From contig CATXID010000005.1 of assembly GCA_958369225.1 (NCBI GenBank), positions 119,546 to 183,545 of the forward strand: a stretch of 64,000 nt of DNA. Reading direction: 5' to 3'. Made by a program: the position numbers and the translations under genes. The notes beneath the pieces were generated by a model. It searched no databases. It worked only from the letters and a program-made list of their open reading frames with translations, and had not been told where the DNA came from. Shown piece after piece: positions 33,415-43,025 of the stretch. The stretch is from an uncultured Collinsella sp. (GTDB lineage Bacteria > Actinomycetota > Coriobacteriia > Coriobacteriales > Coriobacteriaceae). The first letter of the stretch is position 1. Every line of letters begins with the position of its first letter.

Positions 33415-36400
33415 TTAGGCGAAGTAGGCTACGCCGCTCTCAAAGATCGGCATGAACTTGTCGCCGGGGACATGCTCGGGCACGTTGCGGTACAGGTTGT
33501 CGCCGCGACGCTCGGCATGGCCCATCTTGCCCAGGACGCGGCCGTCGGGGCTCGTGATGCCCTCGATGGCGAGTGCGGAGCCGTTGGGGTTGACGGAAAG
33601 ATCCATGCCGGGCTTGCCTTCCTCGCCCACGTACTGCGTAGCGACCTGGCCGTTGGCGATCAGCTGGGCGAGCACCTCGTCGTTGGCGACAAAGCGGCCC
33701 TCGCCGTGGCTGATGGCGACGGTGTAGGGGTCGTCGAGGCTGCACTGCGACAGCCACGGGGACAGGTTGGACGAGATGCGGGTGCGCACCAGGCGGCTCT
33801 GATGGCGACCGATGGTGTTGAACGTCAGCGTGGGCGCATCGGGCGTGGCGTCGACGATGTCACCGTAGGGCACCAGGCCGAGCTTGACCAGGGCCTGGAA
33901 GCCGTTGCAGATGCCCAGCATCAGGCCATCGCGGGCCTTGAGCAGGTCGCGGACAGCCTCAGTGACCTCGGGAGCGCGGAAGAACGCCGTGATGAACTTG
34001 GCGGAGCCGTCGGGCTCGTCGCCGCCCGAGAAGCCGCCGGGGATCATGACGATCTGGCTTGCACGGATGCGGCGGGCAAGCTCGTGGGTGCTCTCGGCGA
34101 CCGCCTCGGGCGTGAGGTTGTTGATCACGAAGGTGTCGGCCTCGGCACCGGCGGCACGGAAGGCGCGGGCGCTGTCGTACTCGCAGTTGTTGCCGGGGAA
34201 CACGGGGATGATTACGCGCGGGCGGGCGATCTTGGCGCCGCCGTACACGTGGATGTCCTTGGCGCGGAAGTCGATGGTCTCGACCTCGGGGGTCTCGCCG
34301 GCGCTGCGGTAGGCGAAGACGCCCTCGATGCCGCTCTCCCAGGCTTCCTGGAGCTCGGCGAGCTCGATGACCTCGGAGCCGGTGTCGATGACATAGCCCT
34401 CGACGGTGGTACCCAGGGGCTCGACGACAACGCCGTCGGCGACCTCGGGCAGCTCGGCATCCTCGGCGAGCTCGACGATAAAGCTGCCATAGAGCGGGGT
34501 GAAGAGGCTCTCCACGTCCACATCCTCGGCAAGCTCGATACCGATCTGGTTGCCGACACACATCTTAAAGAGGCTCTCGGCGCCACAGCCGTAGCCGGGC
34601 GTGGAGATGGCCAGGGCGTTGCCGTTGGCGGTGAGCGCCTCGACGGCGTCAAACGCGGCGAGCAGCTGCTGGGCGTCGGGGCGGTAGTCCTCACCATAGG
34701 TGGCGGGGGCGATGCGGACGACGCGGTGCGTCAGGCCCTTGAACTCAGGGGAGACGGCGCGCGCCGCGCGGCCCACGGCCACGGCGAAGCTGATCAGAGT
34801 CGGCGGAACGTTGAGCTCGCCGGCCTCGTCCTCAAACGAGCCGCTCATGGAATCCTTGCCGCCGATGGCGCCGGCGCCCAGGTCGACCTGGGCCATGAGG
34901 GCGCCCAGGACGGCTGCCGTGGGCTTGCCCCAGCGCTCGGCCTCGGTGCGCAGACGCTCGAAGTACTCCTGGAAGGAGAGATAGGCGCGCTTGTGCTCAA
35001 AGCCGGCGGCAACGAGCTTGGCGATGGACTCGACCACGGACAGGTAGGCGCCGGCAAACTGGTCGGCTTCCATCAGGTAGGGGTTGAAGCCCCATGCCAT
35101 GGCACTTGCCGTGGTGGTCTCGCCGTCCACGGGGAACTTGGCGACCATGGCCGAGCTCGGGGTGAGCTGCGTCTTGCCGCCAAAAGGCATAAGCACGGTC
35201 GCGGCGCCGATGGTGGAGTCGAAGCGCTCGGAAAGGCCCTTGTTGGAGGCGACGTTGAGGTCGGTGACAAGCGAGGCCATGCGCTCGGCAAGCGTGGTGC
35301 CGGCCCAGCTGGGCTGCCACACGCTGCGGGCACAGACGTGGGCGACCTGGTGCTTGGGCGCGCCGTTGGAGTTGAGGAACTCGCGGGATAGGTCGACGAT
35401 GGCGACACCGTTCCAGGCCATGCGCATGCGCGGCTCGGCGGTAACCTCGGCGATAACGGTCGCCTCCAGGTTCTCCTCGGCGGCGTAGCCCATGAACTCC
35501 TCGACGTCACCGTCGGCGACGGCGCAGGCCATACGCTCCTGGGACTCGGAGATAGCGAGCTCGGTGCCGTCCAGGCCGTCGTACTTCTTGGTCACGGTGT
35601 CCAGGTCCACGTACAGGCCGTCGGCAAGCTCGCCTACGGCGACCGAGACGCCGCCGGCGCCAAAGTCGTTGCAGCGCTTGATCAGGCGACAGGCGTCGCC
35701 GCGGCGGAATAGACGCTGCAGCTTGCGCTCGACCGGGGCGTTGCCCTTTTGGACCTCGGCGCCCGAGGTCTCGATGGACTCGGTGTTCTGGGTCTTGGAG
35801 GAGCCGGTAGCGCCGCCGATGCCGTCGCGGCCGGTGCGGCCGCCCAACAGGATGATCTTGTCGGTGGGGGCGGGGCACTCGCGACGCACGTGGTTTGCCG
35901 GGGTAGCGCCCACGACGGCGCCGACCTCCATGCGCTTGGCCGCGTAGCCGGGGTGATAGAGCTCGTTGACCTGGCCGGTGGCAAGGCCGATCTGGTTGCC
36001 GTAGCTGGAGTAGCCGGCGGCAGCAGTGGTCACGAGCTTGCGCTGCGGCAGCTTGCCCTCGAGCGTCTCGGAAACCGGGACGGTGGGGTCGCCGGCGCCG
36101 GTGACGCGCATGGCCTGATACACATAGCTGCGGCCCGAGAGCGGGTCACGGATAGCGCCGCCCACGCAGGTGGCGGCACCGCCGAAGGGCTCGATCTCGG
36201 TCGGGTGGTTGTGGGTCTCGTTCTTAAAGAGGAACAGCCAGTCCTGGTCCTCGCCATCGACATCGACCTTCACCTTGACGGTGCAGGCGTTGATCTCCTC
36301 GGATTCGTCGACATCGGTCATGACGCCGGTCTTCTTAAGGTACTTGGCGCCGATGGTGCCCATGTCCATGAGGCAGACGGGATTGGCGTCGCGACCGAGC

Positions 36401-37161
36401 TCGTGGCGCATCTCCATGTAGCGGTCGAAGGCCTGCTGCACCACGGCGTCGTCGATCGTCACGTCGTCCAGGACGGTGCCGAAGGTGGTGTGGCGGCAGT
36501 GATCGGACCAGTAGGTGTCGATCACGCGGATCTCGGTGATGGTGGGGTCGCGATCCTCATCGCGGAAGTACTGCTGGCAGAAGGCGATGTCCGCCTCGTC
36601 CATGGCAAGGCCGCGATCGGCGATAAAGGCGGCAAGGCCGGTCTCGTCGAGCTCACGGAAGCCGTCGAGCACCTCGACGGGCTGGGGCTCGGGGGTCTCC
36701 ATGTATAGCGTCTCGGGCAGGTCGAGCGAGGCGATGCGCGCCTCGACGGGGTTCACCGCGTAGTGCTTGATGGCCTCGATGGCGGCTTCGTCCAGAGCGC
36801 CCGAGATCATATAGACCTTGGCGGAGCGCACGGCGGGGCGCTCGCCCTGGCTGATGAGCTGCACGCACTCGCTGGCGGAGTCGGCGCGCTGGTCAAACTG
36901 GCCAGGCAGGAATTCGACGGCAAAGACGGCGCCATCGCTTGCGGGGAGCTCGTCGTAGGTCACATCGACCTGGGGCTCGCTAAAGACGGTCGGCACGCAG
37001 GAGCGGAAAAGCTCCTCGTCGATGCCCTCGACGTCGTAGCGGTTGATGATCCTCAGGGCCTCGATGCCCTTGATGCCGAGAATCTCGGTCAGCTCGCCCT
37101 TGAGCTGTTGAGCCTCGACGTCGAACCCGGGTTTCTTCTCCACGTAGATACGAGAGACCAT
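33415..37161 (-). CDS. purL: Phosphoribosylformylglycinamidine synthase, single-chain
   Basis: Catalyses FGAR + ATP + glutamine to FGAM in purine synthesis. About 1248 residues, the size of the long proteobacterial/eukaryotic-type PurL, not the three-part PurLQS. Domains: an N-terminal domain (to about 180), FGAM synthase core with SDHCRHTTFGTVLDD and NETHNHPTEIEPFGGAATCV, a second ATP-binding half with GGKDSMSG, and a C-terminal glutamine amidotransferase (about 990-1248) with PVFPGNNCEYDSARAF, GGFSGGDE, the nucleophile Cys in LGICNGFQAL and HGEGRF. Start ATG 37161 follows AGGAAGGCAGG; the frame runs 36 codons further up. Confidence 0.95.
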   Translation of the reverse strand: MVSRIYVEKKPGFDVEAQQLKGELTEILGIKGIEALRIINRYDVEGIDEELFRSCVPTVFSEPQVDVTYDELPASDGAVFAVEFLPGQFDQRADSASECVQLISQGERPAVRSAKVYMISGALDEAAIEAIKHYAVNPVEARIASLDLPETLYMETPEPQPVEVLDGFRELDETGLAAFIADRGLAMDEADIAFCQQYFRDEDRDPTITEIRVIDTYWSDHCRHTTFGTVLDDVTIDDAVVQQAFDRYMEMRHELGRDANPVCLMDMGTIGAKYLKKTGVMTDVDESEEINACTVKVKVDVDGEDQDWLFLFKNETHNHPTEIEPFGGAATCVGGAIRDPLSGRSYVYQAMRVTGAGDPTVPVSETLEGKLPQRKLVTTAAAGYSSYGNQIGLATGQVNELYHPGYAAKRMEVGAVVGATPANHVRRECPAPTDKIILLGGRTGRDGIGGATGSSKTQNTESIETSGAEVQKGNAPVERKLQRLFRRGDACRLIKRCNDFGAGGVSVAVGELADGLYVDLDTVTKKYDGLDGTELAISESQERMACAVADGDVEEFMGYAAEENLEATVIAEVTAEPRMRMAWNGVAIVDLSREFLNSNGAPKHQVAHVCARSVWQPSWAGTTLAERMASLVTDLNVASNKGLSERFDSTIGAATVLMPFGGKTQLTPSSAMVAKFPVDGETTTASAMAWGFNPYLMEADQFAGAYLSVVESIAKLVAAGFEHKRAYLSFQEYFERLRTEAERWGKPTAAVLGALMAQVDLGAGAIGGKDSMSGSFEDEAGELNVPPTLISFAVAVGRAARAVSPEFKGLTHRVVRIAPATYGEDYRPDAQQLLAAFDAVEALTANGNALAISTPGYGCGAESLFKMCVGNQIGIELAEDVDVESLFTPLYGSFIVELAEDAELPEVADGVVVEPLGTTVEGYVIDTGSEVIELAELQEAWESGIEGVFAYRSAGETPEVETIDFRAKDIHVYGGAKIARPRVIIPVFPGNNCEYDSARAFRAAGAEADTFVINNLTPEAVAESTHELARRIRASQIVMIPGGFSGGDEPDGSAKFITAFFRAPEVTEAVRDLLKARDGLMLGICNGFQALVKLGLVPYGDIVDATPDAPTLTFNTIGRHQSRLVRTRISSNLSPWLSQCSLDDPYTVAISHGEGRFVANDEVLAQLIANGQVATQYVGEEGKPGMDLSVNPNGSALAIEGITSPDGRVLGKMGHAERRGDNLYRNVPEHVPGDKFMPIFESGVAYFA

Positions 37162-37345
37162 TGGTTCCTGCCTTCCTGATCGGTTGGGCGTACGGTACGG
37201 TATGCGGCAGCGGTCGGTTTGCGGGGTCTGCCCTGCGGTCGCCTTGAGCCACATGTTTGTAAACCTCACTATGATACGACAGCTCGTGGCGCGTTGAGGA
37301 CGGCGAGGGTGCTACAGTGAAGCGCAAACAAGAGAAAGGCATCAC

Positions 37346-38908
37346 ATGGCATTCGTTTCACTCGCCATCATTGCGCTCGTGGCCTTTGCGAGTCCTTTCA
37401 TCGCCTCGGCGATTCCCGGAAAGCCCGTTCCCGAAACGGTCTTTTTGCTCGTGTTCGGCGCGGTGCTGGGACCCCATATGCTCGGCGTCATCCATGTGGA
37501 TGCCGAGGTCTCACTTGTGTCCGAGCTCGGTCTGGCCTTTTTGTTCCTGCTCGCCGGCTTTGAGATCGACCCCAAGAGCATCACGGGCGTTGAGGGGCGC
37601 TACGGTATGGCGACGTGGGTCGTCACGTTTGGTATCGCCTGGCTTGCCGTGCGTTTTACCCCATGGTTCTCGGTCAGCCATTTCGACGGTATCGCCGTGA
37701 CGCTTGCCCTCACTTCGACGGCGCTCGGCACGCTCGTGCCCATCATGCGTGAGCGCTCGCTCACCGGCACGCGTGTGGGCGACTCGATTCTCGCGTATGG
37801 CACCTGGGGCGAGCTCGGTCCCGTGCTCGCCATGTCGGTGCTGCTGTCTGCCCGCACGGGAATTCAGACGTTGTTGATCTTGGGCTTGTTTGCGGCCGTG
37901 TGCGTGTTACTTGCCGTGGTCCCGAGCCGCTCCAAGCGCGTCGGCAGCCGCTTCTTTGCGTTTGTCGAGGAGCGCGCCGATACCACGTCTCAGACCTTCG
38001 TGCGCTTGACGGTGCTCATCCTAGTCACGCTCGTGGCGTTTTCGGCCGTCTTTGACCTCGATATCGTGTTGGGTTCTTTTGCCGCCGGCTTTGTCCTGCG
38101 CTACATCATCCCCGAGGGCAACCATACACTCGAGACCAAGCTCGACGGCCTGGCCTACGGCTTTTTGATTCCGGTGTTCTTTACTGTATCGGGCGCAAAG
38201 ATCGACCTGACGGCCGTGGTGTCGCGTCCCGGGCTGCTTGCGGGCTTTATCGTGGCGTTGTTGATTATTCGTGCCGTGCCCATTCTTATTTCTATGAGCA
38301 TTTGTCCTGCGACGCGCGATGTGTCGGCGTATGGCCGCATCACCGTGGCGCTCTACTGCACCACGGCCCTGCCGATTATCGTTGCCGTGACGAGCGTTGC
38401 CGTCAACGCGGGTGCGCTGTCGCAAGATATCGCGTCGGTCATGGTTGCCGCCGGTGCCATCACGGTGTTCTTGATGCCATTGCTTGCGCAGCTCTTCTAC
38501 CGCGTGGTCGACGCCGCGCCGGTCGCCGCCGTGGCAGAAGTTGCCGAGCATCCATCCGATGCGCTCGATATCCTGCGTGCCCATCACGATTTGGCGAGTC
38601 TGCTCGCACGAGAGCACGAGCTGCTGACCTCGCATGGCCATGGTCGCGTATTCGAGGGCCTGCCTACGCTCGATACGATTGCCGAGCGTCTTTCCGCCGA
38701 GGCAGCGAACGGCCACATCGATGCCCGCATCGTGGACGCGGCGCGCCTGCTTGCCGATAAGACCTATGGAGACGAGGTTGACCCGTCCGAGCTGACTCCG
38801 CGCGAGCGTCGCCGCCTGGAGCGCGCCAAGCTCGCCGTGCGCGAATACCGCCGCCGCATGCTGGAGCTCTACGCGCGCGATGAAGCCCAGGACGACGACG
38901 GTAAGTAG
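37346..38908 (+). CDS. Kef/CPA2-type cation:proton antiporter
   Basis: A 520-residue protein with about 12 transmembrane helices (residues 1-390) of the Na+/H+ exchanger fold. Family blocks are FGAVLGPHMLGVIHVDAEVS, LFLLAGFEIDPKSI, LTSTALGTLVPIMRE and VLGSFAAGFVLRYI. The C-terminal 120 residues are hydrophilic and contain no recognisable TrkA-N domain. It should exchange K+ or Na+ for protons. It is divergent from purL, with GAAAGG before the ATG, and ends at a strong terminator. Confidence 0.87.
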   Translation: MAFVSLAIIALVAFASPFIASAIPGKPVPETVFLLVFGAVLGPHMLGVIHVDAEVSLVSELGLAFLFLLAGFEIDPKSITGVEGRYGMATWVVTFGIAWLAVRFTPWFSVSHFDGIAVTLALTSTALGTLVPIMRERSLTGTRVGDSILAYGTWGELGPVLAMSVLLSARTGIQTLLILGLFAAVCVLLAVVPSRSKRVGSRFFAFVEERADTTSQTFVRLTVLILVTLVAFSAVFDLDIVLGSFAAGFVLRYIIPEGNHTLETKLDGLAYGFLIPVFFTVSGAKIDLTAVVSRPGLLAGFIVALLIIRAVPILISMSICPATRDVSAYGRITVALYCTTALPIIVAVTSVAVNAGALSQDIASVMVAAGAITVFLMPLLAQLFYRVVDAAPVAAVAEVAEHPSDALDILRAHHDLASLLAREHELLTSHGHGRVFEGLPTLDTIAERLSAEAANGHIDARIVDAARLLADKTYGDEVDPSELTPRERRRLERAKLAVREYRRRMLELYARDEAQDDDGK

Positions 38909-38946
38909 CAGGGACTGTCGGGATACGGGTTCCGTTCAAACAGAAC

Positions 38947-38987
38947 AAGGCGCGCTGCCTGCGGTTGATGCAGACAGCGCGCCTTTT
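38947..38987. terminator. Hairpin terminator between the antiporter and SDR genes
   Basis: AAGGCGCGCTG (38947-38957) and CAGCGCGCCTT (38975-38985) are perfect arms, followed by TTGG. It lies between convergent genes and can serve both. Confidence 0.8.
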
Positions 38988-39029
38988 GGTTGAGCAATAT
39001 TGAGGCTGGGAGCTGTGACTTATGGCCCC

Positions 39030-39779
39030 CTAGGAGCGGGCGGCTCCGTCGACGGGGAGCACGGCGCCCGTGACATAGGATGACATGTCGCTCGCTAGGA
39101 AAACGAAGGCGTTGGCGACGTCCTCGGGCTCGCCCATGCGGCCGAGCGGAATGGTGGCGATGATGGGCTTGATGACCTCTTCGGGCAGGTTGGCGACCAT
39201 ATCGGTCTTGGTTACGCCTGGGGCGACGGCGTTGACGCGAATACCCATGGGGGCGAGCTCGCGCGAGAGCGACTGGACCATTCCGTTGACGGCAAACTTG
39301 GACGTGGGGTAGCCGACGCCAGAGGGCTGGCCGTACTTGGCGACCATTGAGCTCGTGGTGGTGATGGTGCCGCCGTGGCCGGCCTCGGTCATAATCTTGG
39401 CGGCCGCCTGGTGACCGTTAAAGACGGCGACGACGTTGAGGTCCATAACTTTGGCGAACTCCTCGGCTGTATAGTCCAAAAGGGGCGAGCGCTGGGAGAT
39501 TCCGGCGTTGTTGACGACCGTATCGAGACCGCCCATGTCGGCTGCAGCCTGTGTAAAGGCCTCAGTCACGGCCTCGAGCGAGGTGAGATCGCAGGAACGA
39601 CCCCAGACCTTGGCGTCGGGATAGACGGCTGCCAGCTTCTCAACGGCTGCATCGGCAGTCTCCTGACGCGAGCCAAAGACGGTGACGGCGGCACCCTCCT
39701 CGATAAAACGGCAGGCAATGGCATAGCCGATACCGCGCGTGCCTCCGGTGACGATTGCTTTCTTGCCCTCGAGCAACAT
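39030..39779 (-). CDS. Short-chain dehydrogenase/reductase, FabG-like
   Basis: A 249-residue NAD(P)-dependent oxidoreductase. It has the cofactor motif TGGTRGIG, NNAGISQRSP, the catalytic Ser in TTTSSMVAKYGQPSG, and YPTSKFA with the YXXXK pair. The end of the fold, PVDGAARS, replaces the common PVDGG tail. It resembles 3-oxoacyl-ACP or other beta-hydroxy dehydrogenases; the substrate is not determinable. The start ATG 39779 follows GGAGG. Single-gene unit. Confidence 0.87.
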   Translation of the reverse strand: MLLEGKKAIVTGGTRGIGYAIACRFIEEGAAVTVFGSRQETADAAVEKLAAVYPDAKVWGRSCDLTSLEAVTEAFTQAAADMGGLDTVVNNAGISQRSPLLDYTAEEFAKVMDLNVVAVFNGHQAAAKIMTEAGHGGTITTTSSMVAKYGQPSGVGYPTSKFAVNGMVQSLSRELAPMGIRVNAVAPGVTKTDMVANLPEEVIKPIIATIPLGRMGEPEDVANAFVFLASDMSSYVTGAVLPVDGAARS

Positions 39780-39924
39780 GGTGCCTCCATTCTTCGGGGG
39801 TGGACGTACGCAGCACAGCGTAGCGGTAGCCGGAATCGGCCGCGTTTGCATATCGGTGAACGGTAGCCCGCGTTACCGATGAGCGGCTCGCGCAAATTTG
39901 CTCTGCCGTTGTGCTTGGGGCAGG

Positions 39925-39964
39925 AGACAAAAGGGCTCCCGTCCCACATCGGACGGGAGCCCTC
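39925..39964 (-). terminator. Rho-independent terminator of hom
   Basis: On the minus strand, AGGGCTCCCGTCC and GGACGGGAGCCCT pair around GATGTG and are followed by TTTTGTCTCC. It ends the homoserine dehydrogenase transcript. Confidence 0.9.
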
Positions 39965-39993
39965 AAAGCGCGTATTGCTAGGCGATTGATGGG

Positions 39994-41337
39994 TTAGTTG
40001 GCCATGACGCCTTCGGTCCAGGCCTCGACGTCCTCGATGCGCAGGACGTTGGCGACCTCGGCAACGCAGTCGACGCTGGCAAGCTCGGCGGCGGCAGCCT
40101 GGACGTCCTTCTCGAGTGCGCGGTGCGTCAGGAAGATGACCGAGCAGGCATCGCTGACGCCCGACTTGCCGTCCTCGACCTGGTTGATGAGCGAGATCGA
40201 GATGTTGTGCTTGGCAAAGATGTCGACCGTCTCGGACAGGGCGCCCACGCGGTCGGCGACCTTCAGGCGCACATAGTACTTAGTCTGGAGCTCGTCCATG
40301 GGTTTAAAGGCGAGGTTGTGACCATAGGGCTCAATCTCGGGCAGCGGAGCCACGCCGCGGCTGATCTGCTCGGAGAGCGACAGGATATCGCCTACGACGG
40401 CGCTCGCGGTGGGGAAGGAGCCTGCGCCGGCACCGTAGAACATGGTCTCGCCCACGGCGTCGCCTACCACGTAGACAGCGTTCATGGCGCCGTTGACCTT
40501 GGCAAGCATGTGGTCTGCCGGGATGAGCGTGGGGTGCACGCGGACGTCGACACCGGCGTCGGTGTTGCGGGCGATGCCCAGCAGCTTAATGGTGTAGCCG
40601 AGCTCGCGGGCCTGGGCGATGTCCTCGGCGCCGATGGTACGGATACCCTGCTGGTACACATCATCAGTGGTAACGCGGGTGCCAAAGCCGATGGAGGCGA
40701 GGATCGCCGTCTTGCTGGCGGCGTCGAAGCCGTCGACGTCGGCGGACGGGTCGGCCTCGGCATAGCCCTTGGCCTGCGCGTCGGCAAGCACGTCGGCGTA
40801 ATCGGCGCCCTCGGCGTCCATGCGCGACAGGATATAGTTGGTGGTGCCGTTGAGAATGCCGGCGATGGTCAGGATTTTGTTGCCTACCAGGTCGTGCTCA
40901 AGCGTGCTGACAATGGGGATGCCGCCGCCGCAGCTGGCCTCGCACTTAATCTGCACGCCGCACTCACGCGCCTTCTCGGCGAGCGTCTCGACATGGCGGC
41001 CCAGCAGGGCCTTGTTGGCGGAGACAACATGCTTGCCGTTCTCGAAGGCGGTGGTGAAGATCTCGGTCGCGGGGTGCTCGCCGCCGATCAGCTCGACGAC
41101 GATGTCGACGGCGGGGTCGGTGACGACGTCGTGCCAGTCACTCGTAAAGGCCTCGCGCTCAATACCGGCTGCTTTGGCCTGCTCCCAGGCAAGCGCGCAG
41201 GCACGGGTCAGCTTAAGGTCGATGCCGTAGGCTGCCAGGTACTCATCGTGGTGGCTCTTGATCAGACGGGCCACGCCGCCGCCGACGGTTCCCAGACCGA
41301 TCAGACCGACGTTCACGGTGCGCAGGGGTTCGCTCAT
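39994..41337 (-). CDS. hom: Homoserine dehydrogenase
   Basis: NAD(P)H-dependent reduction of aspartate semialdehyde to homoserine for threonine and methionine synthesis. 447 residues: Rossmann domain with VGLIGLGTVGGGVA, catalytic domain with GILNGTTNYILSRM, YADVLADAQAKGYAEADPSA and the GAGAGSFPTASAVVGDI block, and a C-terminal ACT domain (about 355-430; YYVRLKVADRVGALSETVDI) for feedback by an amino acid. The start is ATG with AGGAG upstream. It stands alone, divergent from the amino acid importer genes. Confidence 0.95.
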   Translation of the reverse strand: MSEPLRTVNVGLIGLGTVGGGVARLIKSHHDEYLAAYGIDLKLTRACALAWEQAKAAGIEREAFTSDWHDVVTDPAVDIVVELIGGEHPATEIFTTAFENGKHVVSANKALLGRHVETLAEKARECGVQIKCEASCGGGIPIVSTLEHDLVGNKILTIAGILNGTTNYILSRMDAEGADYADVLADAQAKGYAEADPSADVDGFDAASKTAILASIGFGTRVTTDDVYQQGIRTIGAEDIAQARELGYTIKLLGIARNTDAGVDVRVHPTLIPADHMLAKVNGAMNAVYVVGDAVGETMFYGAGAGSFPTASAVVGDILSLSEQISRGVAPLPEIEPYGHNLAFKPMDELQTKYYVRLKVADRVGALSETVDIFAKHNISISLINQVEDGKSGVSDACSVIFLTHRALEKDVQAAAAELASVDCVAEVANVLRIEDVEAWTEGVMAN

Positions 41338-41587
41338 AGATAGCTCCTTCGTGCATCTTATGGATGGATTAACCGCTTAAAGGTTGAGTGCATTCTAGCG
41401 TGAACCGAGGGCGCGTGCTCGCCAGGCAACAGGAGTCGCACAAAACGGCACCCCCGAAACGCTGCGGAAACATTGGAAACATGCTCGCTACAAACGGAAC
41501 TCCGTAACAAACTGTCAACGTTTGCGCCATAAGGTTTGCCCTGTACCGCAAGACGGCCGCACCGCGGCCAGCGAAAAGGGGGACACC

Positions 41588-42754
41588 ATGTTCAACATCA
41601 ACAGAACGCTTAGCCGTAGGAACTTTCTCGCAGGCGCCGCGGCGCTCGGCAGCACCGCCGCACTCGCTGGTTGTTCGTCGGGTGGCTCGGACGGCGGCTC
41701 CGCCGATGACGGCAAGACCTTCAAGATCGGCGTTATCGGCCCTCTGACCGGCGCTGCGGCAACCTATGGCGTTTCGGCCGAGAAGGGTGCCAAGCTTGCC
41801 GCCAAGGATTTCTCGACCAAGGACCTCAAGCTCTCGCTTAAGTCCGAGGATGACGTCGCCGACGGCGAGAAGGCCATCAACGCCTTCAATACCCTGTGCG
41901 ACTGGGGCATGCAGGCGCTCGTCGGCCCTGTCACGACTGGTGCCGCCGTTGCCGTCTCGGGTGAGATTGCCGACGATATGCTCATGGTCACGCCTTCGGC
42001 CTCGTCGCTCGATGTGACCAAGGATAAGACCACGGTCTTTCAGGTTTGCTTCACCGATCCCACCATGGGCGCCAGCGCCGCGAAGTTCTTGGCCGAGAAG
42101 TATGCAGACGCCAAGATCGCTCTGTTCTACAACTCCGGCGATACGTACAGCTCGGGTGTTGCCGATGCCTTTGCCGAGCAGGCCAAGGCATCCAAACTAG
42201 ATGTCGTCTCTACCGTGACGTTTAAGGACGATTCCTCTTCGAGTTTCACCACGCAGCTCACCAAGGCCAAGGAGGCCGGCGCCACGCTTATCTTTGCCCC
42301 GATCTATTACACGCCGGCGTCCGTCCTGCTCAAGAACGCCAAGGACATGGGCTACGACATGACGCTCATGGGTACCGACGGTATGGACGGCCTGCTCTCT
42401 GTGGAAGGTTTCGACACCTCTCTTGCCGAGGGCGTACTGCTCATGACCCCGTTCTCCGCCGACGACGAGAAGAACGCCGACTTCGTGAAGGCCTATAAGG
42501 ACGCCTACGACGAGACGCCCAACCAGTTTGCCGCCGACGCCTACGATTGCGTCCACGCAATCGTCGAGGCTATCGATAAAGCGGGCATCGACCTTACGAC
42601 CGATGGTGCCGATATTGCCGGCGACCTCGCCAAGGCCATGCGTAAGATCAAGATCGACGGCTTGACGGGCGAGCTCACGTGGAACGACGAAGGCCAAGTC
42701 GAGAAGCCCGCTACGGCCTATGTGATTCAGGACGGCAAGTACATCGCCGCCTAA
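41588..42754 (+). CDS. Branched-chain amino acid ABC transporter substrate-binding lipoprotein (copy 1)
   Basis: A 388-residue periplasmic-binding lipoprotein of the LivJ type I fold. Signal: twin-arginine-like SRRNFLAGAAALG, then lipobox LAGC (Cys at about residue 28), followed by a Ser/Gly-rich linker. Mature part opens with FKIGVIGPLTGAAATYG and has LVGPVTTGAAVAVS and IYYTPASVLLKNAKDMGYDM. It captures an amino acid for the LivHMGF permease encoded downstream. The start ATG follows AAAAGGGGG. A closely similar second copy follows after 271 bases. Confidence 0.92.
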   Translation: MFNINRTLSRRNFLAGAAALGSTAALAGCSSGGSDGGSADDGKTFKIGVIGPLTGAAATYGVSAEKGAKLAAKDFSTKDLKLSLKSEDDVADGEKAINAFNTLCDWGMQALVGPVTTGAAVAVSGEIADDMLMVTPSASSLDVTKDKTTVFQVCFTDPTMGASAAKFLAEKYADAKIALFYNSGDTYSSGVADAFAEQAKASKLDVVSTVTFKDDSSSSFTTQLTKAKEAGATLIFAPIYYTPASVLLKNAKDMGYDMTLMGTDGMDGLLSVEGFDTSLAEGVLLMTPFSADDEKNADFVKAYKDAYDETPNQFAADAYDCVHAIVEAIDKAGIDLTTDGADIAGDLAKAMRKIKIDGLTGELTWNDEGQVEKPATAYVIQDGKYIAA

Positions 42755-43025
42755 GTGCGCATAAAGCACGACCGGTGAGGCTGTTTTATTCAGGGTAGGG
42801 ACGCCTGTAACAGAATGGAAACATTACTTTTACATAATAAAGTGGCAATACTGCATAAAATAATAGAAATACGCAGAATTATGGATAAATGAACAAATCC
42901 AAAGAAAAGTTGAAATAATCGCCACTTTTCCTAACTAAAGCGTCTAGTATTTTGCGAACGCCGAACACGGCGAAGGATGGCCTGTCGGGTAACCGAAACC
43001 CGACGAGATATGAGAGGAGAGCCGC
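42755..43025 (+). promoter_or_regulatory. AT-rich intergenic region before the second substrate-binding gene
   Basis: This 271-base spacer is clearly more AT-rich than its surroundings (about 42800-42950). It holds AAAGTGGC at 42839-42846 and its complement GCCACTTT at 42921-42928, which suggests a regulatory inverted repeat or promoter. No small gene is seen. Confidence 0.4.

Noticed and set aside
33472..35391. 639-codon plus-strand open frame opposite purL
   Set aside because: The opposite strand encodes conserved PurL motifs throughout; the antisense translation is low-complexity Gly/Val/Leu/Asp sequence.
37162..37345. Purine riboswitch or other leader upstream of purL
   Set aside because: No purine-aptamer core could be seen; only a weak TATCAT box on the minus strand.
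41338..41587. T-box leader upstream of hom
   Set aside because: No T-box sequence (TGGNACCGCG-like) or terminator/antiterminator pair is visible in the 250-base divergent gap.
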